From JAAYGD01 sp964428195 (GTDB lineage Bacteria; Bacillota_I; Bacilli_A; RF39; UBA660), in NCBI GenBank assembly GCA_964428195.1, contig CAYRXC010000011.1:1-24018 (forward strand): a stretch of DNA of 24,018 nucleotides, given 5' to 3'. This document shows, piece by piece, positions 7,442 to 13,737 of this stretch; position 1 is the stretch's first letter, and each line of letters starts with the position of its first letter. A program made the position numbers and the translations under genes. The notes beneath the pieces are model-generated. The model had not been told where the DNA came from and ran no database searches. It worked only from the letters and a program-made list of their open reading frames with translations.

Positions 7442-9022
7442 TTACACCTCATTAAACGTATCTAATAAATCATTTTCAAATAGCGCGTAAGTTTCTTTGC
7501 TTTTTAACTCATTTAATAATAAATAAGCCTCTTTTACATTATTAATAACATGTATTTTTTCTTGAGTATATTTGCTTTCCAATAAACCATCCAGTATAGG
7601 TTGAGTTTGTTTTTTTCCAACCAATATTACTTCATCACATACTTCTGAAATTTGTTTTCCAAATTCCTTGTTTAATTCATATTCTCTTTGGCCTAGTTCA
7701 ATCATTCCAGGTGTAACAATTATTTTTTTACCTGGCATCATACTTAAAACTTCTAATGCAGATTTAGCACCAACAGGATTAGAATTATAAGCATCATCTA
7801 TCATATATATGTCATTCAAAGTTTTTAGTTCCAATCTGTGTTCAATAGGTTTTAACTTTTTAACTGCTTTTTGAAGTTTATCAATTTCAATATTAAATTC
7901 TAAACCTAAAGCCACCCCTCCTAAAATATTATATACATTGTGCTTTCCTAACAATATGGTTTCAAATTTATATTTTTTTCCCTTTACATTAACATTGAAT
8001 TCTAATCCATTATTAGACATCTTGACATTAGATGCATAAATATCAGCATCTTTATTATCTATTCCAATCCATATCTTTTTGCATTTACTATTAATTTTAT
8101 ATTCAACTTGTTTCGGGTCATCTCCGTTTAATACAGCAACCCCATCAGTAGGTAAACTTTCTATTAATTCAAATTTCCCTTTTTGAATATTCTCTTCAGA
8201 TTTAAATGTCTCTAAATGAGCCAGTCCAATAGTAGTTAATAATCCATATTTTGGATTAACAATATCACAAAGCTCTTTAATTTCTCCAATTTTACTTGCA
8301 CCCATTTCAACAACGAATATTTCAGTAAATTTATCCAAATCATCATTAATTGTCTTTATTATTCCATTAGGCGTATTAAAGCTTTTTGGTGTTGTAAAAG
8401 AAACATATTTTGAATTCAACATATCATTCAAAATATTCTTACTACTTGTTTTCCCATAACTTCCAGTAATGCCTATTATTTTCATATTCGGTCTCTCACT
8501 AAGATTCTTCTTCGCTTTAGACAAAAAATAATTATATACTATACGTTCAATTGGTTTGTTAATAATAAACGCTATGTACGTAATTAAATAAGATAAATAC
8601 GCTAAAAAGAAAAATATACCCGCCATCGATAGATAGGTAAAATAATTAGTTGAATAAAGAACATAAATTATAGCTCCCAATAATAATAACAACGTAAAAA
8701 TCAATCTTTTTATTCTACTTGTTACCACAAACTTCTTTTTCTTTTGTTCTTTTTTTATCATCTTCAATTCTAAAAAAAACGCTATTGAAAATACTAATAT
8801 ATTTATTTCAAAAAAACGTCTAGTTAAAAAAATTGTTATTATCAATATTGAAAACATCAAAATTTCATAAGTATTAAATATTTTTACCTTATTTTTAAAC
8901 ATCCATTTAGTATATCTGTTGCTCGTGTTGTAAGCATTTTGTTGAAGCATATATAGAGATTTTCTATATTTTAATATAGCATACAAAAAATAAGGTATAA
9001 GTGAAACCAAAAATTCATTCAT
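7442..9022 (-). CDS. murF: MurF-type ligase fused to an N-terminal membrane domain
   Basis: MurF joins D-Ala-D-Ala to UDP-MurNAc-tripeptide, the last cytoplasmic step before MraY. The ligase part begins near residue 180: ATP loop 'GITGSYGKTSSK' (184-195), 'VEMGASKIGEI', 'GLAHLETF', 'LLGKHNVYNILGG', 'DDAYNSNP' and 'VTPGMIELG', all typical of MurF. Residues 1-160 are not the usual UMT-binding domain but contain about five hydrophobic segments (near 4-18, 52-68, 72-87, 106-123, 128-155) with basic loops, so the enzyme is predicted to be membrane-bound. ATG at 9022 sits 4 nt after AGGAGG. It is cotranscribed with murE, 1 nt downstream. An alternative is a MurT-like or other Mur ligase, but the DDAYNSNP motif favours MurF. 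Confidence 0.87.
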   Translation of the reverse strand: MNEFLVSLIPYFLYAILKYRKSLYMLQQNAYNTSNRYTKWMFKNKVKIFNTYEILMFSILIITIFLTRRFFEINILVFSIAFFLELKMIKKEQKKKKFVVTSRIKRLIFTLLLLLGAIIYVLYSTNYFTYLSMAGIFFFLAYLSYLITYIAFIINKPIERIVYNYFLSKAKKNLSERPNMKIIGITGSYGKTSSKNILNDMLNSKYVSFTTPKSFNTPNGIIKTINDDLDKFTEIFVVEMGASKIGEIKELCDIVNPKYGLLTTIGLAHLETFKSEENIQKGKFELIESLPTDGVAVLNGDDPKQVEYKINSKCKKIWIGIDNKDADIYASNVKMSNNGLEFNVNVKGKKYKFETILLGKHNVYNILGGVALGLEFNIEIDKLQKAVKKLKPIEHRLELKTLNDIYMIDDAYNSNPVGAKSALEVLSMMPGKKIIVTPGMIELGQREYELNKEFGKQISEVCDEVILVGKKQTQPILDGLLESKYTQEKIHVINNVKEAYLLLNELKSKETYALFENDLLDTFNEV

Positions 9023-9039
9023 AAAACCTCCTAATTACT

Positions 9040-9079
9040 ATACCAATACGATAATACAACATTTTTGATATTTCTTCAA
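9040..9079 (-). promoter_or_regulatory. Promoter of murF-murE
   Basis: On the minus strand, -35 TTGAAG (9074-9079), 17-nt spacer and -10 TATTAT (9051-9056), with an expected start near 9044. The leader to the murF ATG is about 22 nt. Confidence 0.5.
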
Positions 9080-9158
9080 CTTACTTAATAATTAATATAT
9101 TGCTATTTTCTATTATTTTAGCACAAATAAGCTTTTTAATATTTGCATGTCATTTATT

Positions 9159-9223
9159 GTTTACACAATTATTGTAAACCTTGTTGAAAAATCCGTAAAT
9201 GGTATTTACACGAATGATATAAT
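9159..9223 (+). promoter_or_regulatory. vanY-type gene promoter with two upstream palindromes
   Basis: An extended -10, TGATATAAT (TATAAT at 9218-9223), lies 6 nt before the Shine-Dalgarno AGGAG (9230-9234); no good -35 is seen. Upstream are two inverted repeats: GTTTACA/TGTAAAC (9159-9165 with 9173-9179) and GTAAAT-ggt-ATTTAC (9195-9209). The second covers the -35 position. Both are operator-like; the binding factor is unknown. Confidence 0.45.
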
Positions 9224-9239
9224 AAAAATAGGAGAATAC

Positions 9240-10364
9240 ATGAGAAAAAAAAGAAGGAAAAAAAAATTTAAACGTTTTATTATATTTGTTCTTTTTGTAG
9301 GACTAACCTATGTATTCTTTTATATTGACAAAAACGATAATGAATATTCTAATAAAGAAACACTAGAAAAACTTTTAAAATTAGGATATAGTGATAAATC
9401 AATAGATAAAATGCTAGATTATGATTTATCAAATATAATAATTGAATCAAATAAGTATTCTGCTACACTAGAATATTCTTTAGAAAACAAACTATTTAAC
9501 AAAGAATGCTTAGGTAGTTATCTTAATCTTGGAAAAGAAAGTGTTGAAAGCATATACCATTTATGTGATTTGAATTACACCGATAATGAAATAAGTCAAA
9601 TCATAAATAAAATCGATAAAAATAAAATAAAAAAATTAGAGTCCTATTTAAAAAATCTTGCAATGTATTCAAATTATTCCAACTTTATCCTTGAAAATTA
9701 TGATAGATATGAAAAATATAAAGAAGCAGATATAAAGAAGAAAATTTCATTCGTAAATGTGGGAATCGATTATAATTTTTACGAAAATGTAAAAAAGTCA
9801 ATAAATCAAAATAACGATTTAATATTAGTCAACAAATATTATAAATTGGATAGCACTTTTGTAAATGAAATGGAAGAAATAAATACCAAATATATTAAAG
9901 GCACATCAATAAAACTTCAAAAAAATGCTAAAGAAGCATTTGAGAGACTCTGCGAAGCGGCTTTAGAAGAAGGTTTTGTTATCAAAGGTACTTCTGGATA
10001 TAGATCATACAATACTCAAAAGGCGGTATATAGTAGTTATTTGAAAATAGATTCTTTAGCAAATGTAGACACCTACTCAGCTAGAGCTGGACATTCGGAA
10101 CATCAAACAGGATACGCAATAGATGTAGCTAATGACAGTAAAAACTATGAAGATTTTGGAAAAACAAAAGAATATTATTGGGCAAAAGATAATATTCATA
10201 ATTTTGGATTCATAATAAGATACACTACAGATAATCAATATATTACTGGCTACAAGAATGAACCTTGGCACTTTAGATATGTTGGTATCGAAGCTGCAAA
10301 ATACATTTATGAAAACAATATTACTCTTGAAGAATATTTGCTTAATAATAAAGAAAAAATATAA
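9240..10364 (+). CDS. VanY-type D-alanyl-D-alanine carboxypeptidase
   Basis: This is a zinc DD-carboxypeptidase of the VanY/peptidase M15B family, which trims the terminal D-Ala of peptidoglycan stem peptides outside the membrane. The 374-aa protein has a very basic start (MRKKRRKKKFKR), one membrane anchor (about residues 13-28), a helical linker (about 35-190) with loosely repeated Leu- and Tyr-rich units, and the catalytic domain from about 200. Key residues visible are Arg254 in 'SGYRSYNTQ', His288 and Asp295 in 'SEHQTGYAID', and Glu341/His344 in 'EPWHFRYVG'. I start at ATG 9240, preceded by AGGAG at 5 nt; a further 31 in-frame codons upstream overlap the promoter and lack a ribosome site. 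It is monocistronic, divergent from murF and convergent with the phosphorylase gene. Confidence 0.92.
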   Translation: MRKKRRKKKFKRFIIFVLFVGLTYVFFYIDKNDNEYSNKETLEKLLKLGYSDKSIDKMLDYDLSNIIIESNKYSATLEYSLENKLFNKECLGSYLNLGKESVESIYHLCDLNYTDNEISQIINKIDKNKIKKLESYLKNLAMYSNYSNFILENYDRYEKYKEADIKKKISFVNVGIDYNFYENVKKSINQNNDLILVNKYYKLDSTFVNEMEEINTKYIKGTSIKLQKNAKEAFERLCEAALEEGFVIKGTSGYRSYNTQKAVYSSYLKIDSLANVDTYSARAGHSEHQTGYAIDVANDSKNYEDFGKTKEYYWAKDNIHNFGFIIRYTTDNQYITGYKNEPWHFRYVGIEAAKYIYENNITLEEYLLNNKEKI

Positions 10365-10392
10365 GAGCATTTAATTTAAATGCTCTTATTTT
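10361..10392. terminator. Bidirectional terminator between vanY-type gene and pdp
   Basis: A perfect inverted repeat spans 10361-10389 (ATAAGAGCATTTAA and its complement around one T). It is followed by TTTT on the plus strand and by T-rich sequence on the minus strand, and it contains both stop codons, so it serves both convergent genes. Confidence 0.85.
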
Positions 10393-11660
10393 ATTACTCC
10401 AAATATAATGCCTTCCTTATTTTTCATTTCATTTTCTATTTTATAAGCATCATATAATGAATCAACATTATCTACTTTATATCTATAATATATTTTAAGA
10501 AGAATATCTCCTTGATTAACATAATCTCCAATATTTTTCAATAATTCTATACCAACTCCATGATCTATATTTTCTTCTTTATTTTTTCTTCCTGCTCCCA
10601 ATTCCATTACATATTTACCTAACAATAAAGAATCTATTTGATTAATATAACCACTACTATTAGCTTTCAATTCAATTACATTATTAGAAATATTAATTGC
10701 ATTTATATCTCCACCTTGGGCTAATACAAATTCATAAAACTTATTTAATGCCTTTCCATTGATTAAATTGTTTATTACTTCTACTCTAGCTTCTTTGAAA
10801 TCTATTTGCTTTGATAAACTAACCATATATGTTGCCAATACTAAACATAATTCTTTCAGTTCTTTATTGCCTTTATAATTCAATACATTTAATGCTTCTT
10901 TTACTTCCAACCCATTACCTATCATATTTCCTAATGGATTATTCATATTAGTTATTAACGCTATTGTTTCTTTGTTGTACTTTTTTCCTATTTCTACCAT
11001 CAACTTAGCAAGTTCAATAGCTTTTTCTCTACTATGAATTAGTGCACCACTTCCATATTTTACATCCAACACTATTTTGTTTGCACCAGATGCTATTTTT
11101 TTACTCATTATTGATGCTGCAATTAAAGGAATAGAATCTGTAGTAGATGTAACATCTCTTAGAGCATACATTTTCTTATCGGCAGGAACAATATCTTCAG
11201 TTTGAGAAATTATAGAAATATTTATTTTATTAATTTGCTCTATAAATTCAGAATTGCTCAAGTTAGTCTTAAAACCATCAATAGCTTCTAGTTTATCAAT
11301 GGTTCCACCAGTATATCCCAATCCTCTTCCACTCATCTTAACAAAAGGAACACCACAGCTAGCAACCAAAGGTCCAATAATTAAAGTGGTTTTGTCACCA
11401 ATACCTCCTGTAGAATGTTTGTCTACTTTTATACCATTAATACTAGACAAATCTAAAGTTTTTCCACTTTTAACCATAACATCTACAAGACTAAACAGCT
11501 CTTGATTATCCAAACCATTTATACATATTGCCATCAAAAAAGCCGACATTTGGTAATCTTTTACATCACCAATCATATATCGTCCAACAATTTCCTTTAT
11601 TTCTTCATAATTTAATTTTTCTTTATTCTTTTTCTTGTTAATTATTTCTATAATATTCAT
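10386..11660 (-). CDS. pdp: Pyrimidine-nucleoside phosphorylase
   Basis: This enzyme splits thymidine, deoxyuridine or uridine with phosphate into base and (deoxy)ribose-1-phosphate in nucleoside salvage. The 424-aa product has the thymidine/pyrimidine phosphorylase layout: an N-terminal helical domain, phosphate-site 'DKHSTGGIGDKTT' (80-92), and the family signature 'SGRGLGYTGGTIDKLE' (110-125), then 'DVKYGSGA' and the C-terminal domain. ATG at 11660 has GGAG 6 nt upstream; an in-frame TTG at 11672 lies inside that ribosome site and is not a credible start. In Bacilli the enzyme usually has broad (Pdp) specificity; strict DeoA specificity cannot be excluded. An extended -10 (TGTTAAAAT, 11677-11682) lies next to the Shine-Dalgarno. 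Thymidine kinase in the same window belongs to the same salvage network. Confidence 0.94.
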   Translation of the reverse strand: MNIIEIINKKKNKEKLNYEEIKEIVGRYMIGDVKDYQMSAFLMAICINGLDNQELFSLVDVMVKSGKTLDLSSINGIKVDKHSTGGIGDKTTLIIGPLVASCGVPFVKMSGRGLGYTGGTIDKLEAIDGFKTNLSNSEFIEQINKINISIISQTEDIVPADKKMYALRDVTSTTDSIPLIAASIMSKKIASGANKIVLDVKYGSGALIHSREKAIELAKLMVEIGKKYNKETIALITNMNNPLGNMIGNGLEVKEALNVLNYKGNKELKELCLVLATYMVSLSKQIDFKEARVEVINNLINGKALNKFYEFVLAQGGDINAINISNNVIELKANSSGYINQIDSLLLGKYVMELGAGRKNKEENIDHGVGIELLKNIGDYVNQGDILLKIYYRYKVDNVDSLYDAYKIENEMKNKEGIIFGVIK

Positions 11661-11676
11661 AATAATCTCCAACTAT

Positions 11677-11685
11677 ATTTTAACA
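11677..11685 (-). promoter_or_regulatory. Extended -10 of pdp
   Basis: On the minus strand TG-T-TAAAAT, with TAAAAT at 11677-11682 and no clear -35. The expected start is about 11670, at the Shine-Dalgarno itself, so the leader would be about 10 nt. Further upstream, TTAGAGT (11714-11720) and ACTCTAA (11764-11770) form a wide inverted repeat of unknown meaning. Confidence 0.4.
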
Positions 11686-11849
11686 TAAATTTTTTGTTAA
11701 ATATAATTATTAATTAGAGTCTTTGCTTTTATCATTTTCTTTAAAAATTATCGTTATTAAAAAACTCTAAAGTATTACTATGCATCGCAAACAATTCATT
11801 CTTAAAGTACCATAATCATATTTTTCTTAAAAAAGAGGGTTTATAATAT

Positions 11850-12107
11850 TTAAAATCTACGGCTACCTAGATTTTCTTGGTTCATTAATTCTTCGGTTTT
11901 TCTTAAAGTTAATAGAGAATATATTGCAATAGCTGAAGGATTTTGAGTATCCATTGGAATATTAAAGTTAATCCAATTTTCAACTAATTCCTCTTTTGAT
12001 TCAGGAGCCCAATATACACTTTTTTCCCTTAATTTTTGGGCCATTTCTGGATCATTAATTTTTAATATTTCCATTATTGCATTATATCTTTTTTCAAAGT
12101 TATCCAT
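11850..12107 (-). CDS. Hypothetical 85-aa soluble protein
   Basis: I do not recognise this protein. It is 85 aa, has no membrane segment or signal peptide, and is helical and acidic in its first half ('KRYNAIMEILKINDPEMAQKL') with a Trp pair (W28, W41). The start is well supported: AGGAGG seven bases before ATG, and an extended -10 promoter (TGCTATAAT) immediately upstream. It is monocistronic and divergent from the 60-aa peptide gene. No clear terminator was found downstream. It belongs to an accessory-looking patch of small genes, but there is no evidence for a specific role. Confidence 0.7.
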   Translation of the reverse strand: MDNFEKRYNAIMEILKINDPEMAQKLREKSVYWAPESKEELVENWINFNIPMDTQNPSAIAIYSLLTLRKTEELMNQENLGSRRF

Positions 12108-12120
12108 ATCATTTCCTCCT

Positions 12121-12157
12121 ATTTAATATTATAGCACAAAAAAAATAGAATAATCAA
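12121..12157 (-). promoter_or_regulatory. Promoter of the 85-aa gene
   Basis: On the minus strand, -35 TTGATT (12152-12157), 18-nt spacer and -10 TATAAT (12128-12133) with extended TGC. The expected start (about 12121) abuts the AGGAGG at 12115-12120, so the leader is about 14 nt. Confidence 0.6.
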
Positions 12158-12222
12158 TAAAATATACGTTCTATTTACAGTGTTCTTGTTTACAAAAATT
12201 AACAGAAACAAATTGTTTTATC

Positions 12223-12264
12223 TTGCTCTATCAAAAAGCTTGTGCTAATATAAAAATAGAGGTG
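12223..12264 (+). promoter_or_regulatory. Promoter and ribosome site of the 60-aa peptide gene
   Basis: TTGCTC (12223-12228), a 17-nt spacer and TAATAT (12246-12251) with an extended TGC in front, then the ribosome site AGAGGTG (about 12258-12264) 5 nt before ATG. Further upstream TTTACA is directly repeated with a 9-nt gap (12174-12194), a possible regulator site. Confidence 0.45.
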
Positions 12265-12269
12265 AAACT

Positions 12270-12452
12270 ATGAGAAATGATGAAATAACAAATGAAGATA
12301 TATTAGAAAATATTAGAGGAGGAAGCAGTTCTTCAGAAAGCATTGAAGAACAAAAAGAGTTTTTGAAAAAATTACGAGAGAAAATGTTAGAAGAGAAACA
12401 TGAACTTAGTGATGATGAACTAGAAAAAGTAAAGGCAGGAAGACCACTTTAA
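12270..12452 (+). CDS. 60-aa peptide with two double-glycine-leader-like motifs
   Basis: This small acidic, helical protein is not a known named family to me. Residues 6-18 read ITNEDILENIRGG and residues 45-57 read ELSDDELEKVKAG; both fit the pattern (L/I)(S/T)xxELxxIxGG of leader peptides of class II bacteriocins and related RiPP precursors, though the second has Ala-Gly rather than Gly-Gly. Between them lie a Ser-rich stretch (19-24) and a charged helix (25-43). After the second motif only Arg-Pro-Leu remains. The gene is real by context: a good ribosome site, promoter-like sequence and its own terminator, and it is the only rightward gene among leftward neighbours. No peptidase-transporter or modifying enzyme is in the window. 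A precursor peptide is inference; an intracellular regulator peptide is an alternative. Confidence 0.65.
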   Translation: MRNDEITNEDILENIRGGSSSSESIEEQKEFLKKLREKMLEEKHELSDDELEKVKAGRPL

Positions 12453-12474
12453 TAATAGATTTTTCAAATTTAAA

Positions 12475-12499
12475 AAGCAGATTACTCTGCTTCTTTTTT
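12475..12499 (+). terminator. Terminator of the 60-aa peptide gene
   Basis: AAGCAGA-TTAC-TCTGCTT (12475-12481 with 12486-12492) followed by CTTTTTT. It overlaps the stop codon of the truncated ssb copy on the other strand, and read leftward it also has T's after the stem, so it may act both ways. Confidence 0.75.
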
Positions 12500-12637
12500 A
12501 CTACTTAGAAACGTTACTTTTTCAGCAACCACTTCTGTAACATGTCTTTTTTTCTCATCTTCAGTTTCATATGTTCTAGTTTGGACTCTTCCTTTAACAC
12601 CTTCTAATGGTTTTTGGGATGCATACTTGTTTAATTT
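12482..12637 (-). pseudogene. Truncated ssb copy (3' fragment)
   Basis: Read leftward, this stretch encodes the C-terminal part of an SSB: it is open from 12637 to a TAA at 12482-12484, with an in-frame TAA at 12638-12640, no start codon context and no N-terminal OB-fold half. Bases 12490-12602 are identical to 13255-13367 in the intact ssb (residues from Gly72 to the SSKKE end). The codons before the identity ('KLNKYASQKPLE') are only weakly SSB-like, and the end is changed to SSKKEAE. It looks like a duplicated or gene-converted remnant, not a functional gene. Confidence 0.8.
12490..12602. repeat. 113-bp direct repeat, copy 1
   Basis: By eye this is base-for-base identical to 13255-13367 (offset 765) in the same orientation. 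Identity stops sharply at both ends. Copy 2 is within the functional ssb gene. The repeats bracket 652 bp holding the 119-aa membrane gene. Confidence 0.93.
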
Positions 12638-12688
12638 TTATTTGTAATAAAAAAAAATGATAAATCATCTTATATTATTTTTATTTAA

Positions 12689-13048
12689 TTAAAATATTCC
12701 AAATATTACAGCAATAGCATTAATGGTTAAAGTTAGAAATATCATAGTAGTTATAATTGAAAAAACACTAAATGACACTTTTAACAAAACTTCTTTTTTT
12801 GATTTTATTCCAGCAATTATATATATAATAGCAAAAACATATAATAAAATATTATCAATCCATAGTAGTGGACCATTTATATATTTAATTAGAAAATCAT
12901 TTATTGAATTTATATTATTGTAGGAGTCTCCATATATTAAATATGTAAAATTTAACATCACAATAATCAAACTTATAAACGTCAGTATTACCAATCCATT
13001 TCTGATTAATTTTTCAGTATCGTATTTTTTGATTTTTTCCAAACTCAT
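12689..13048 (-). CDS. Small membrane protein between the ssb repeats
   Basis: This 119-aa protein is not recognised. After a short charged N-terminus it has three hydrophobic segments (about residues 17-39, 62-80 and 90-117), with the loop 'YGDSYNNINSINDFLIKYIN' between the first two. Ribosome site GGTAGGA lies before ATG at 13048, and a promoter (TTGTGA, 16 nt, TATAAT) stands just upstream. A weak T-rich hairpin near 12650-12672 may end it. It is enclosed by the 113-bp ssb repeats, so it may have arrived or be lost with that segment. Small multi-pass proteins next to bacteriocin-like peptides are sometimes immunity proteins; here that is only speculation. Confidence 0.65.
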   Translation of the reverse strand: MSLEKIKKYDTEKLIRNGLVILTFISLIIVMLNFTYLIYGDSYNNINSINDFLIKYINGPLLWIDNILLYVFAIIYIIAGIKSKKEVLLKVSFSVFSIITTMIFLTLTINAIAVIFGIF

Positions 13049-13064
13049 TTTGTTCCTACCTTTC

Positions 13065-13099
13065 TATAATCATTATACAATATTAATTAAAATTCACAA
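13065..13099 (-). promoter_or_regulatory. Promoter of the 119-aa membrane protein
   Basis: On the minus strand, -35 TTGTGA (13094-13099), 16-nt spacer, -10 TATAAT (13072-13077). The expected start is about 13065, a leader of about 17 nt. Confidence 0.5.
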
Positions 13100-13235
13100 A
13101 TAGTTTTAGTAAAAAGTAAACATGTAATTGTATATTTGTAAATTACCAGTTGTTATTTGATTTCAAAATTACCTGAAAGGTATTTCTCGCTTTTTTAATT
13201 ATGACATATCAGATCAATGCTTTATTAACAAAAGA

Positions 13236-13252
13236 AAAGGCTATTCGCCTTT
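13236..13252 (-). terminator. Terminator of ssb
   Basis: On the minus strand AAAGGC-GAATA-GCCTTT (13247-13252 with 13236-13241), followed by TCTTTTG. The ssb stop codon lies in the loop. Confidence 0.7.
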
Positions 13253-13579
13253 CTCTTCTTTTTTACTACTTAGAAACGTTACTTTTTCAGCAACCACTTC
13301 TGTAACATGTCTTTTTTTCTCATCTTCAGTTTCATATGTTCTAGTTTGGACTCTTCCTTTAACACCTAGTAAATCTCCCTTTTTACAATATTCAACTGTA
13401 TTTTCTGCAATACCTGTCCAAAGGACGCAATCAATAAAATCGGTTTCATATTCCCCTTTAGAATTCTTATAACTCCTTGGAACCGCTAGAGTAACATTAG
13501 TTATTTTTTTTCCACTTTCTGTTTCTCTTAGTTCTGGATCTCTTACCAATCTACCAACAATGACAATTTGATTTAACAT
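13241..13579 (-). CDS. ssb: Short single-stranded DNA-binding protein
   Basis: SSB coats single-stranded DNA during replication, repair and recombination. The 112-aa product is a single OB fold: 'MLNQIVIVGRLVRDPELRET' (1-20), 'TNVTLAVPRSYKNSKGEYETDFIDCVLW' and 'GVKGRVQTRTYETEDEKKRHVTEVVAEKVTFL' (72-103). It ends in SSKKEEKGE and lacks both the Gly/Asn-rich linker and the acidic DDDLPF-type tip that recruits partner proteins in the main cellular SSB. It is also not in the usual rpsF-ssb-rpsR context. It therefore looks like an accessory SsbB-like protein; in Bacillus SsbB serves in competence. ATG at 13579 follows AAAGGAG. Its 3' third is duplicated at 12490-12602. Confidence 0.93.
   Translation of the reverse strand: MLNQIVIVGRLVRDPELRETESGKKITNVTLAVPRSYKNSKGEYETDFIDCVLWTGIAENTVEYCKKGDLLGVKGRVQTRTYETEDEKKRHVTEVVAEKVTFLSSKKEEKGE
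13255..13367. repeat. 113-bp direct repeat, copy 2 (inside ssb)
   Basis: This is the functional-gene copy of the repeat at 12490-12602. It spans codons from Gly72 to near the end of ssb. Confidence 0.93.
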
Positions 13580-13663
13580 ATTTCTCTCCTTTCGAAAAGA
13601 TAGTATTACTTTCTTCTTTATTATTCAAAAAATATAAATATAATAATATTCAAAAATTATATA

Positions 13664-13701
13664 CAAAAAAACAATCAATATTGACTATATTGATTGTTTT
13701 T
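13664..13701 (-). terminator. Terminator of the thymidine kinase transcript
   Basis: A 14-bp stem (13667-13680 with 13688-13701; AAAAACAATCAATA-type arms, 7-nt loop) is flanked by T's on the minus strand. It separates tdk from ssb. Confidence 0.85.
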
Positions 13702-13737
13702 GAATAATCTGATTTGCTATTAACATTATTTTGATAA

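Noticed and set aside
9147..9239. Longer vanY-type reading frame from ATG 9147
   Set aside because: The extra 31 codons overlap the promoter and palindromes and have no ribosome site, while ATG 9240 has AGGAG at 5 nt.
11661..11672. TTG start of pdp at 11672
   Set aside because: The TTG is part of the Shine-Dalgarno (TTGGAG) of the ATG at 11660.
11673..11849. Gap between the 85-aa gene and pdp as a hidden RNA or riboswitch
   Set aside because: Only a weak wide inverted repeat was seen, with no recognisable riboswitch core or structured conserved element.
12186..12194. TTGTTTACA shared with the vanY-type upstream region (9157-9165) as a common regulator site
   Set aside because: One shared 9-mer is about what chance gives in AT-rich DNA of this length on two strands.
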